Assembly (NCBI GenBank): GCA_963813525.1
Contig: CAWEZI010000005.1
Span: forward strand, 1,922,001-1,986,000
From: Bog-756 sp963813525
GTDB lineage: Bacteria > Actinomycetota > Acidimicrobiia > Acidimicrobiales > RAAP-2
Direction of reading: 5' to 3'
Length of the DNA: 64,000 nucleotides
Under the pieces are notes generated by a model, which did not search any database, had not been told where the DNA came from, and saw only the letters and a list, made by a program, of their open reading frames with translations. Below are positions 33,566 through 41,681 of this stretch, piece by piece; within the stretch, counting starts at the first letter, position 1, and each line of letters starts with the position of its first letter. Both the position numbers and the translations under genes were made by a program.

Positions 33566-34447
33566 ATGTTGCGCAGGCAGAGTGCTCGCCGGTCATCACC
33601 AGGTCGGTTTTCGGTGGCGGCATGGGCGGCGGTGCTGATGATGATCGTGAGTCTGGCGTTCGTGGTCGCTGCTCCGTCGGGACCGGCCGGGGCCAAATCC
33701 AAGCCACCGGGACTGCCTCCTAGCCTGGCGCAGTTCGCCAATTGCCCGGTCGGGGTGACCGGGGTGGCTACCTGTCTCTACTCGTCGACGACCAGCACGA
33801 CATTCGAGATCGGGTCCACCACCATCACGTCGTCCCTTCCTACCACCCTGTCGCTCGGTCTCAGCTACACAAAGTCGGGCCAGCCCGTCGTCGTCCTACC
33901 TGACAACGGGACCCAGGCCCTTCAGTCGCCAGCCGTGCCCGTTCCGGGTGGGTTGACAGGTATCGGCTCGTTGGGCGGGGGGGAGCTGGCAGTGACGGCG
34001 ACACCACAACTGGTCGGGACCCCGACTGTGAACCTCGCCGATCTCCTCGGCGGCAACGGCCCCGGGCTGACCCTTCCGATCGACGTATTGATCAGCACGC
34101 CAACCGGGCTGCTGGGGTCGGACTGCACCCTTGGAGACGCCTCAGACCCCATCACACTCAACCTGACCACCGGCTCCACCAACCCTCCCTCGCCGAACAC
34201 GCCAATCAGCGGGAGCACGGGTACGACAACGAGCACACCCAAGGGGTTGATCACGATCAGCGGTATGACGCTGGTGGACAACTCATTCGCCGTGCCCGGA
34301 GCCGAAAACTGCGGTACTGGCGGTGTGCTGGATCCCGTCATCAACCTCCAGAAGGGCCTGCCCTCGGCGGCGGGATCGAACACGGCCATTCTCTCCGGCT
34401 CCTCCTACACTGCTCCCGCCAAGCTCATCAAAAAGCACCTCACGTGA
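33566..34447 (+). CDS. Secreted Cys-containing protein, mce-linked family (293 aa)
   Basis: Signal peptide: Arg-rich n-region, hydrophobic AAWAAVLMMIVSLAFVVAA (about residues 18-36), cleavage near AGA-KS. The mature protein has CPVGVTGVATCLYS, LTLPIDVLISTPTGLLGSDC followed by TLGDASDPITLNLTTGS, then MTLVDNSFAVPGAENCG and LPSAAGSNTAILSGSSY. This combination marks a widespread but uncharacterised actinobacterial secreted family. AGGGGG lies upstream of ATG 33566; the frame is open from 33077 in the Mas gene, but that part is a shadow. A stress-type promoter precedes it, so it may be expressed apart from the Mas gene. Confidence 0.75.
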   Translation: MLRRQSARRSSPGRFSVAAWAAVLMMIVSLAFVVAAPSGPAGAKSKPPGLPPSLAQFANCPVGVTGVATCLYSSTTSTTFEIGSTTITSSLPTTLSLGLSYTKSGQPVVVLPDNGTQALQSPAVPVPGGLTGIGSLGGGELAVTATPQLVGTPTVNLADLLGGNGPGLTLPIDVLISTPTGLLGSDCTLGDASDPITLNLTTGSTNPPSPNTPISGSTGTTTSTPKGLITISGMTLVDNSFAVPGAENCGTGGVLDPVINLQKGLPSAAGSNTAILSGSSYTAPAKLIKKHLT

Positions 34448-34545
34448 CGCTCGTCGCTTCCCCACCGACCGGGCTGTCGATCTGACGAGGGACACCCCCG
34501 TGGAGCCAGACCGACGCGACGGAAGTAGCGCTCCGACTCCAATCG

Positions 34546-35325
34546 TCAGGAGGCTTCGGTCTGGCTGCGCCTGAACTCGTCGAGCATCCGATCTAGCCGG
34601 TCGCGCAGCTTGGTCTCGACTTGACGGCCCATGGCATCGGCAAGCTCGGCGTCCACTGCCTCCTCAGCCAGCGGACGCAGCTGGCGGACGATGTCGGTCA
34701 GGCGTGGCAAGTCCTCGGGCGGAATGATGTCTCCTACCGGGTCGAAGATGTGGGTAGCCACCAACTCCACGAAAGCGGCGGCGACCCGGTCGATGTCCTC
34801 ACGCAAACGCGCCCCGAGCGCCAGCACCGCCGACAGAGGGACTCCTGCGGACACCAGTTGGGCGCCCACGTTCAACAGGCGTGGCTTGCGAACCAGGAAG
34901 GCCTCCCCGTCAGTCTCGATCACGCCCAGGGCGAGGGCGAAGGCGATGGCATCCTGGTCGGTAACAGCCTCGCCGTACAGCGAAGTGAGCTCCTCGGCGG
35001 TCATCGTCGTGGGGATCTCGTTCGACCAGGGCTCGGCCAATGCCGCCTCCAGTCCGAGCACATCGCCGACGTTCTGGCCGGACTCCCAGGCGTTGAGCAG
35101 CTCGCTGATGTTCGAGAGCGTGTAACCGCGATCGAGCAGCGGGGTTATGACTCGCAGGCGGGCCAGATGGAGGTCGGAGTAGAGAGCCACACGACCTTGG
35201 CGCCGGGCCGGCGGAAGCAGGCCCCGGTCCTGATAGGCGCGCACGTTGCGCACCGTGGTGCCGGCCAGGCGGGCCAAGTCGTCGATGCGGTACTCGACCG
35301 CCCCTTTGGTGGTATCAATCTTCAC
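34546..35325 (-). CDS. MerR-family transcriptional regulator (259 aa)
   Basis: An N-terminal winged helix-turn-helix of the MerR type (YRIDDLARLAGTTVRNVRAY, about residues 11-30, then QDRGLLPPARRQGRVALYSD) precedes the MerR coiled coil (LARLRVITPLLDRGYTLSNI). A C-terminal domain of about 170 residues of unknown ligand specificity replaces the usual short metal-binding tail. The frame stays open far upstream (to 35910), but homology begins at GTG 35325. It is divergent from the AurF-like gene, with a palindrome in the shared promoter, and probably controls that gene. Confidence 0.83.
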   Translation of the reverse strand: MKIDTTKGAVEYRIDDLARLAGTTVRNVRAYQDRGLLPPARRQGRVALYSDLHLARLRVITPLLDRGYTLSNISELLNAWESGQNVGDVLGLEAALAEPWSNEIPTTMTAEELTSLYGEAVTDQDAIAFALALGVIETDGEAFLVRKPRLLNVGAQLVSAGVPLSAVLALGARLREDIDRVAAAFVELVATHIFDPVGDIIPPEDLPRLTDIVRQLRPLAEEAVDAELADAMGRQVETKLRDRLDRMLDEFRRSQTEAS

Positions 35326-35347
35326 ATCGACGACTGTACCATTCTGC

Positions 35348-35376
35348 TTGACACTTACAGTAGTCAATGTTACTGT
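35348..35376 (+). promoter_or_regulatory. Promoter with MerR-type operator for the diiron oxygenase
   Basis: TTGACA (35348-35353), a 17-base spacer, then TACTGT (35371-35376). A perfect palindrome, ACAGTA-N8-TACTGT, spans 35357-35376 inside it, and TTGAC...GTCAA (35348-35367) forms a second, overlapping inverted repeat. The placement between -35 and -10 is typical of MerR regulators. Confidence 0.55.
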
Positions 35377-35422
35377 TGGCGATGGTGAAGATGACCGTGG
35401 ACCAGGGTCACCAAGTCCCTTC

Positions 35423-35483
35423 GCCGTAGAAGCTTCCCTCGCTCCTAGGCAGAGAGCCGTAGAAGCTTCCCCTTCGCCGTAGA
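35423..35483 (+). repeat. Short direct repeats in the leader of the diiron oxygenase gene
   Basis: GCCGTAGAAGCTTCCC occurs at 35423-35438 and 35456-35471, with a third partial copy, GCCGTAGA, at 35476-35483, just before the AGAGGAG ribosome-binding site. Confidence 0.75.
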
Positions 35484-35499
35484 TAGAGAGGAGCGAATC

Positions 35500-36546
35500 A
35501 TGAGGGCAATCCTCACCGACAGCCCCCAACGGGGCCCAGGGGCAGACGAGGCCGACAGGGGCCACGACGGTGGCCCCGACCGCGATGACGTATTCACGTC
35601 GATGGTGGCCAGGCTGTCGCGCCAGTCGGTCGACAAGCATTTTGACGCTTTCGCCGACGTGGATTGGGAATCCCCCGAGATGGCTATCAGTCCCGAAGAC
35701 CCGCGCTTCGTGTTGTGGCCCTCCGACCCCTTGGCCGCCACGGACTGGTATCGCTCTCAGTCCCCGGAGGTTCGCTCGCGCGTGGCCCTTCACCGGGTGG
35801 CCGCAGCAATGCGCATTGGTTGGGAGTTCGAGAACGTTCTCCAACGGGGCCTGCTCGAATACGCTTTCTGGCTCCCGAACAACCGCCCGGAGTTCCGCTA
35901 CATCCACCACGAGATCGCCGAGGAATCACAGCACACGATGATGTTCCAAGAAGTCATCGACCGAAGTGGTCTCGACGTCGGCGGCATGCCCCTGGTCATC
36001 AAGCTCGCCTCGCGACCTGTCGTGTGGCTGAGCCGCCTCTTCCCGGCTCTGTTCTTCCTGTTCGTGCTGGCCGGCGAGGACCCGGTCGACCACCTGCAAC
36101 GCCAGCAGCTGCGCTCCGGCGACACCCATCCGGTGATCGAGCGCATTATGCGGATCCACGTGACCGAGGAAGCGCGGCACATCTCCTTCGCCCGTCAGTA
36201 CCTGAAGCGCACCGTTCCACGCCTGGGCTTCGTGCGCCGAACGATCCTCGGCTCGACGGCTCCCTTCCTCTTCGGGACCATGAGCAGGCTGATGTGCTTC
36301 CCGCCCACCAGCCTGGTGCGCACCTACGGGGTGCCCCGCTCGCAGCTTCGGAGGGAGCTCCGATCCGGTGCGGGTCGCCAGCTGCTGCGCGACTCGGTGG
36401 CCAAGCCCCGCAAACTGTGCGCCGAACTCGGGCTCATGAACCCGGTTGAGCGTTGTGCGTGGCGACTCATGGGAATTTGGGACGAGGACGCGGCTGTGCA
36501 GAGCACGAATGCTCGAGACGGCCGGGGCGACACGACCGAAGAGTGA
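35500..36546 (+). CDS. AurF-like diiron oxygenase (348 aa)
   Basis: Ferritin-like diiron protein of the AurF/p-aminobenzoate N-oxygenase family. Metal-ligand helices: WEFENVLQRGLLEYAFW (about residues 108-124), HHEIAEESQHTMMFQEV (about 139-155, ExxxxQH) and RIHVTEEARHISFARQYL (about 222-239, EExxH). Members oxidise amines or other small substrates, or desaturate, using O2. A charged N-terminus of about 25 residues is extra. ATG 35500 has AGAGGAG upstream. It is controlled from a MerR-type promoter and is monocistronic, since the next gene is convergent and 31 bp away. The substrate is unknown. Confidence 0.82.
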   Translation: MRAILTDSPQRGPGADEADRGHDGGPDRDDVFTSMVARLSRQSVDKHFDAFADVDWESPEMAISPEDPRFVLWPSDPLAATDWYRSQSPEVRSRVALHRVAAAMRIGWEFENVLQRGLLEYAFWLPNNRPEFRYIHHEIAEESQHTMMFQEVIDRSGLDVGGMPLVIKLASRPVVWLSRLFPALFFLFVLAGEDPVDHLQRQQLRSGDTHPVIERIMRIHVTEEARHISFARQYLKRTVPRLGFVRRTILGSTAPFLFGTMSRLMCFPPTSLVRTYGVPRSQLRRELRSGAGRQLLRDSVAKPRKLCAELGLMNPVERCAWRLMGIWDEDAAVQSTNARDGRGDTTEE

Positions 36547-36577
36547 ACCCGAGGTGCGTCTCGCGGTTCGTCCTGCT

Positions 36578-37936
36578 TCAGCCATCATCGGGCAGGTGCG
36601 GATGATCCAAGGTCAGTTGACCTGTGTTGGCGTCGAAGTCGAAGAGCTCTCCGTACCGCCCCCAGTCGACTGCGATCTTCAGCTGCTGCCGAGCCTCTTC
36701 CTCTGAGAACCCTCGACGCAGAAGGTCGAGGAAGAACCCCTCACCGAGATTTCCGTCCTTTGTGGCCTCGAGGGCGCTGCAGATCGCCCGGACCAGGGGA
36801 GCCCGCTCCCGGGCCTTTCGGGCAAAGATCTGCTTCGACTCCAAGATGTCGGCGGCGACGAAGACCCGACCGTCGTCGGTGACGTGCAGGTCGGCGTCCT
36901 CGACCTCGGCCAGGCCCAGGACTTGGGCGGCGTCGACCAGGGGGAGCAGGTCGTCCACCTCGAAGGTGAGCTCGTGGGCCAGCTGGGGCAGGTCCTCGCG
37001 CCCGCCGTGGGCAACCAGGATCTCGAGAAGACCGGACATTCCCCCCACGGTGGCCTCGGGGAGCGGAGTGTCGGTGGGGGACCCCTCACCTGGAGCGGCC
37101 ACGGTCCAGATGTGCGCCGGCGGCCGGGTATCACGTCCGGTCATCAGACCGTAGATCTGGTCAACCAATGCCTGGAACTTCTCGTCATGACGGTGACGGG
37201 GCTGAGGAAAGATGCACTTGATTTCGGTTCGGATGCGGCCGGGATTGGCTCCGAGGACGAAGATCCGATCGGCCAGAATGACCGCTTCCTCGATGTTGTG
37301 CGTGACGATCAGCATGGCCTTGGTCGGGAAGTCCTTTTGCTGCCAGAGCCGGAGCAGCTCGGCTCGCAGGTTCTGGGCAGTCAGGACGTCAAGAGCCGAG
37401 AACGGTTCGTCCATCAAGAGGGCATCGGGCTCGACCACCAGTGCCCGGGCAAAACCCACGCGCTGGCGCATGCCCCCGGAAAGCTCTTTCGGGTAGGCGG
37501 ACTCGAACCCGTCCAAGCCGATGGCGTCGATAGCCCGTTCGGCTCGCACGCCGCGTTCGTTCGCTCCCACCCCGAGCGCTTCGAGCCCGAGCTCCACGTT
37601 CTGGCGCACCGTCAACCATGGAAGCAGGGCGAAGCTCTGGAACACCATGGCCACGCCGGGGTTGGCTCCGTTGAGTGGCTGTCCCCGGTAGCTGACATTC
37701 CCTGATGTCGGGGAGATCAGCCCGGCGATGCACCGCAGGAGAGTGCTCTTCCCCGAGCCGGAACGTCCGAGCAGAGCCACGGTCTCTCCCTCCCGAAGGT
37801 CGAGCGAGATGTCGTCGAGCACCGGGAGCGGGCTTCCATCGGGCGAGACGAACGTCTTGGTGACGTGGGAGACCTCGATGATGGTGGTCGGATCGGCGCT
37901 TGCCCCCGGAGCCTGCCGGGTGGAGGTGGTTGTCAT
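36578..37936 (-). CDS. ABC transporter ATPase with C-terminal AAA-associated domain (452 aa)
   Basis: Nitrate/sulfonate/taurine-type ATPase at residues 20-260: Walker A GRSGSGKS (57-64), Q-loop VFQSFALLPWLT (98-109), signature LSGGMRQR (152-159), Walker B LLMDEPFSALD (173-183), His in VTHNIEEA. Residues 310-450 form an extra domain (LLPLVDAAQVLGLAEVEDAD, ARERAPLVRAI) of the AAA-associated type, which in this subfamily replaces the usual short tail and is probably regulatory. It is downstream of the double permease by 49 bp on the same strand. No substrate-binding protein is encoded nearby. Confidence 0.86.
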   Translation of the reverse strand: MTTTSTRQAPGASADPTTIIEVSHVTKTFVSPDGSPLPVLDDISLDLREGETVALLGRSGSGKSTLLRCIAGLISPTSGNVSYRGQPLNGANPGVAMVFQSFALLPWLTVRQNVELGLEALGVGANERGVRAERAIDAIGLDGFESAYPKELSGGMRQRVGFARALVVEPDALLMDEPFSALDVLTAQNLRAELLRLWQQKDFPTKAMLIVTHNIEEAVILADRIFVLGANPGRIRTEIKCIFPQPRHRHDEKFQALVDQIYGLMTGRDTRPPAHIWTVAAPGEGSPTDTPLPEATVGGMSGLLEILVAHGGREDLPQLAHELTFEVDDLLPLVDAAQVLGLAEVEDADLHVTDDGRVFVAADILESKQIFARKARERAPLVRAICSALEATKDGNLGEGFFLDLLRRGFSEEEARQQLKIAVDWGRYGELFDFDANTGQLTLDHPHLPDDG

Positions 37937-37985
37937 CGCCGACCACCTTGTCGCGGCCGGATGACTCGGGTCAACGGCGATGCGG

Positions 37986-39734
37986 TCACAGCGCGAATCG
38001 GGCTTCGGCCAGGCGGTATAGGCGCCGCCAGAACAGCCGGTTGACGATGACGACGAAGGCGCTCATGACGATGCCGCCGGCGATGAGAAGGGCAAACCGT
38101 CCCTGGATCGATGCGGTGGCGATGTAGTTGCCGAGCCCGTAGGCGTCGAGCGTGTGGTGGTGCCAGCTGACCAGCTCGGCCACGATGGATGCGTTCCAGG
38201 CGCCGCCGGCGGCGGTGATGCCCCCAGTGACGTAGGCGGGGAAGATGGCGGGAAGGATGACCTGACGCCAGCGCTGACGTCGGGTGAGCCGCATGGAGAC
38301 CATCATCTCGCGCAGATCGTTGGGTATCGAGCTGGCCCCGGCGATGACATTGAACAGGATGTACCACTGTGCGCCCAGCATCATCAGCACGACGGCCCCG
38401 TAGTCCAAGGGGATGCCCAGATCGATGAAGATCAGGGTGGCGAAGGGAAAGAGCAGGATGGCTGGAAAACTGGCCAGGACCTGTACCACCGGTTGGGCGT
38501 AGCGCGACAGCTTGGCGCTCATCCCGATCCGCACCCCGATGGGCACCCATATGAGCGTGGAGAGGATCAAAAGGACCACCACCCGGGCGAATGTGGCGAA
38601 GCCGAGGGCGACCAGGCTGGGGAACCGGGCGAAGCCCAGGTGGGAATTGAGGTAGACCAGCCCGAGGACGGCCACCGCGGCCGAGGCGCCGAGGATCACC
38701 GACCAGAAGATGACATCGCCGACCTGGCGTTTCCGGATATCGGTGCGCAATGGATACTCGGCCAGTCCGAATGGTCGGGTGATCCGATCCAGCCCCCGTC
38801 CGACAGGTCGGCTGATGTGGCCCGCCACCCGGGGGAGGGATGAGCGACGGAGGAGATCGAGGATCACGCTCTTCGGTTTGTCACCGGATTCGGAGCTCTC
38901 GAGGCGGAACTTGTCGGACCAGGCGACCAGCGGCCGGAAGACGAAGAAGTTCGTCCCGACAACCAGGATGACCATCACCACGATGGCGATGGTCACCTGG
39001 GTGTAGGACCCATGGGCCACAGCTGCGGCCATGTAGCTGCCCATCCCAGGCAGGCTTTCGGATATCCCCTTCCCCTTGACGAACACGGTGACCGCCTCCG
39101 ATGCCGTCAGGAAGAACCACCCGCCTCCCATCGACATCATCATGTTCCAGACCAGCCCGATCATCGAGCTGGGCACATCCAGCTTCCAGAACCGCTGCCA
39201 TTTGGTCAGCCGGTACATCCGCGCCGCTTCGTCGAGCTCGGTGGGCTGTGAGATAAGCGAGTGGTAGAAGCTGAACGTCATGTTCCAGGCCTGTGATGTG
39301 AAGATCACGAATATCGACGCACACTCGAGACCGAAGAGGTTGTCGGGGAAGACGGTGATGAAGAAGGTCAGGGCCACAGGAAGAAAGACGAGGATCGGGA
39401 TGGACTGGAGGACGTCGAGAATGGGGACGAGGACCTTCTCTGCTCGCCTCAACCGAGCGGCGGCGGTGCCGTACACAAGTGCGAACACCGTCGAAAGGGC
39501 GAGGGCGATGAACATCCGGAGCAGCGACTGCGCCGCGTAGTAGGGCACGTTGGCGATGTCGGTCGAAACGATGACCGGTGTGCGGCCCGGGGTGAAGTTG
39601 ACGGCCACGGACTGGCCGAGTCTGACCACCGCGTACAGAACCGCGACGATTCCTGCCCCGACTACCGCATCCACCCAGCTGAGCCTGCGTCCGCGCAGGA
39701 CCTCGCGTATCGGGAGGGACGGCCGAACCGTCAA
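37986..39734 (-). CDS. ABC transporter permease, two permease domains fused (582 aa)
   Basis: Two BPD-type permease domains in one chain. The first (about residues 60-290) has the EAA loop DEAARMYRLTKWQRFWKLDV; the second (about 370-580) has REMMVSMRLTRRQRWRQVIL. Each is preceded by three or four membrane helices, and a hydrophilic linker (about 285-345) joins them. The fusion supplies the whole membrane part of an importer, paired with the ATPase at 36578. The substrate class is not readable from permeases alone, and the lack of a binding protein nearby is notable. It is divergent from the winged-helix gene, sharing a 220-bp AT-richer gap. Confidence 0.84.
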   Translation of the reverse strand: MTVRPSLPIREVLRGRRLSWVDAVVGAGIVAVLYAVVRLGQSVAVNFTPGRTPVIVSTDIANVPYYAAQSLLRMFIALALSTVFALVYGTAAARLRRAEKVLVPILDVLQSIPILVFLPVALTFFITVFPDNLFGLECASIFVIFTSQAWNMTFSFYHSLISQPTELDEAARMYRLTKWQRFWKLDVPSSMIGLVWNMMMSMGGGWFFLTASEAVTVFVKGKGISESLPGMGSYMAAAVAHGSYTQVTIAIVVMVILVVGTNFFVFRPLVAWSDKFRLESSESGDKPKSVILDLLRRSSLPRVAGHISRPVGRGLDRITRPFGLAEYPLRTDIRKRQVGDVIFWSVILGASAAVAVLGLVYLNSHLGFARFPSLVALGFATFARVVVLLILSTLIWVPIGVRIGMSAKLSRYAQPVVQVLASFPAILLFPFATLIFIDLGIPLDYGAVVLMMLGAQWYILFNVIAGASSIPNDLREMMVSMRLTRRQRWRQVILPAIFPAYVTGGITAAGGAWNASIVAELVSWHHHTLDAYGLGNYIATASIQGRFALLIAGGIVMSAFVVIVNRLFWRRLYRLAEARFAL

Positions 39735-39954
39735 GAAGTTCCCGCCTGGGTCGGCACGAGGCGAGAAACGAGCATTCTTTGCAATCTATCGACGCTGGCG
39801 CATTACGGATCTGTCAATAATCGGCATTGCCCGTAAATCTTCCGTCAAACCCGTACCTGTCCGGGCTGGCCAGGCGTTAGAACGGAATGATCCCGGCAAT
39901 CGGAGCACCAACAAGGAGGGGGGGGATTACGACAAACACGAGAGGATTGACGCT

Positions 39955-40668
39955 ATGACGATGACCACTGTCGATCGTAATTCGGTCGACGAGCCCTATG
40001 AACCGGACAATGAGGATTCGCCCTCAGGGGAGGAGGGTGACCCGCCAGAACCGAGCCCGGTCGCAGCCCACGCGGGCCCTGCCGGTCGTGCCCGCCCAAA
40101 TGGCGTGTGGTTCGGCCCGAAGACGTCCGATTCGGACGAGCGGAAGTTGATCGCCTTCCTCGGTTCGCACAACGGCGTAGCCGTTTTCCAGTGGCCTCGT
40201 GACGCCCACCGGGCCCAACAGTACTTCGACCTTGGCATCCCGTGTCTCTGGTTGATCCAGAAACCCGTCGATCTCCCTCCCGCCCGGAGTAGGAGTGAAG
40301 CATGGCTTCCCCGTACGGCCAGCGACCTCCAGATCCACGCATGTCTGCAGAGGTTGTGCGAGTGGTCGGCGATGCAACGTTCGGCAGCACCACTCGAGCT
40401 CGAGGACAACGGTTGGCTCCACCTTGGGAACCATGGCCTCCAACTCACGCCCCCCTGCTCGCGTCTGGCCGCAACCCTGATTGCCCACACGGGCGAGGAG
40501 GTCGATGACTCTCTCCTGGCCGAACGCTCTATCTGGCCGGCAGGCGCCCGACGGAAAGAGTCGCTCGATTGCCAATTGGGTCACTTGAACGAGGACATCA
40601 ACGCACTGGGGCTCGAGGTCATACCGACGACGGACCACGCCCATCTGCTCCGACGGTGCAGGGGATGA
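39955..40668 (+). CDS. Winged-helix DNA-binding protein (237 aa)
   Basis: A charged N-terminus (about 50 residues) is followed by GVWFGPKTSDSDERKLIAFL and VAVFQWPRDAHRAQQYFDLG, a small alpha/beta region at about 45-105 without the phospho-Asp pattern of a receiver. It ends in a C-terminal winged helix: LQLTPPCSRLAATLIAHTGE, then RKESLDCQLGHLNEDINALG, which resembles the OmpR/PhoB effector domain. It could be a response-regulator-like protein with a degenerate receiver. ATG 39955 follows AGAGGATT. It is divergent from the ABC transporter operon and might regulate it. Confidence 0.68.
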   Translation: MTMTTVDRNSVDEPYEPDNEDSPSGEEGDPPEPSPVAAHAGPAGRARPNGVWFGPKTSDSDERKLIAFLGSHNGVAVFQWPRDAHRAQQYFDLGIPCLWLIQKPVDLPPARSRSEAWLPRTASDLQIHACLQRLCEWSAMQRSAAPLELEDNGWLHLGNHGLQLTPPCSRLAATLIAHTGEEVDDSLLAERSIWPAGARRKESLDCQLGHLNEDINALGLEVIPTTDHAHLLRRCRG

Positions 40669-40749
40669 CCACGGCAGAGACTGCCTTGTTCCGTACCGCC
40701 CGACGAACACCGATCCTCACTCCGCTGCAAATCAATGTCTGGAGGAAGC

Positions 40750-41013
40750 ATGACCACCGCAGTGGCTGCTCAGAATGTGCCTTTTCTCTTGCTCCACGCG
40801 GCGTCGACAGTTGTTGTCGTCTGGACCGTGATCGACGTGGCCCGTCGACCACGGACAGCGGTGCCGCCGGGTCGGAAGGCTGCGTGGATCATCGGTTCGA
40901 TCGTGGGATGGTTCGTCTTCGGCCTGCTCGGAGCTGCTGTCGCCGTCGTGTACCTGGTGGGACCCCGCAGGCGGCTGAACGCCGACCGGTACGAGACGAC
41001 GAGGTTTCGCTGA
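40750..41013 (+). CDS. Small two-helix membrane protein (87 aa), PLDc_N-like
   Basis: Two transmembrane helices: FLLLHAASTVVVVWTVIDVA and AAWIIGSIVGWFVFGLLGAA, ending with VYLVGPRRRLN. This matches the short phospholipase-D-nuclease N-terminal-like membrane proteins common in Actinobacteria. ATG 40750 has GGAGGA four bases upstream; the upstream extension to 40735 lacks support. It precedes the Usp gene on the same strand. Confidence 0.7.
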   Translation: MTTAVAAQNVPFLLLHAASTVVVVWTVIDVARRPRTAVPPGRKAAWIIGSIVGWFVFGLLGAAVAVVYLVGPRRRLNADRYETTRFR

Positions 41014-41118
41014 GATCGCCGATATGCGCTGGCGTTCGGCTCGCCCGGATGGAGGTGGGGGCCCTGCTCCTCACTCGAAGTTCCACCCGCCACTCGAGAA
41101 CCTAAAGGAGACACCGAA

Positions 41119-41583
41119 ATGTGGAATCGATTGATGCTGGCCCTTGACCAATTCGACTCCGGCAAGGTCGCCGTGAATTTCACGATGGGCCTCGCCAGTG
41201 AGTCACAAGCGCGGGTGCGGGTGCTTCACATCCGCGAATTATCGAGGAGCGTGCGCATGCCACCGCTTGAGTCGTTGGCTGACGCCCAAGAGCTGGTGGA
41301 GCAAGCGGTGCTGAACCTGCGGATGGCCGGATTCAGTGCCGACGGTGAGGTCTGTTCCACACGCGACCTGCACGTCGCCAACCGAATTGTGGAAGCGGCT
41401 ACGGATTGGAATTGCGAAGCGATCGTCCTCGGATCCTGTCGGTATCGGGGAATCAATCGATTGCATGCGGGTGGTGTCAGGGAGAGGATCCTACGGCTCT
41501 CGTCTTTGCCCTTGATCGTGGCTCCGATGCCTCTCGGCTCCGGCCTGCCCCGAGCCAGGTGGTCGGTAGGCTCTCCCGTCTGA
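41119..41583 (+). CDS. Universal stress protein family (154 aa)
   Basis: UspA fold: MWNRLMLALDQFDSGKVAVN at the N-terminus (strand 1 and Asp), ARVRVLHIRELSR, a helix with DAQELVEQAVLNLR, NRIVEAATDWNCEAIVLGSC and the C-terminal nucleotide loop INRLHAGGVRERILRLSSLP followed by LIVAP. The GxxGxnG-type ATP loop is weakened (GGVRERI), so ATP binding is doubtful. AAAGGAGAC precedes ATG 41119. A perfect 8-bp hairpin follows the stop. Confidence 0.82.
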   Translation: MWNRLMLALDQFDSGKVAVNFTMGLASESQARVRVLHIRELSRSVRMPPLESLADAQELVEQAVLNLRMAGFSADGEVCSTRDLHVANRIVEAATDWNCEAIVLGSCRYRGINRLHAGGVRERILRLSSLPLIVAPMPLGSGLPRARWSVGSPV

Positions 41584-41616
41584 TCGGCCAGACCGGCGGC
41601 CGGCCCAGGATACGAC

Positions 41617-41640
41617 GAAGACGGGCACTATTCCGTCTTC
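41617..41640. terminator. Bidirectional terminator between usp and the secreted-protein gene
   Basis: GAAGACGG-N8-CCGTCTTC, a perfect 8-bp stem, lies in the 98-bp gap between convergent genes. Confidence 0.6.
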
Positions 41641-41681
41641 CTCGGTGTGGGTGGTCTGAAAGTTCGGCCGTCAATCGGTGA

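Noticed and set aside
34546..35910. Long MerR frame starting at 35910
   Set aside because: The upstream part crosses the promoter, operator and the divergent AurF-like gene; the MerR domain begins right after GTG 35325.
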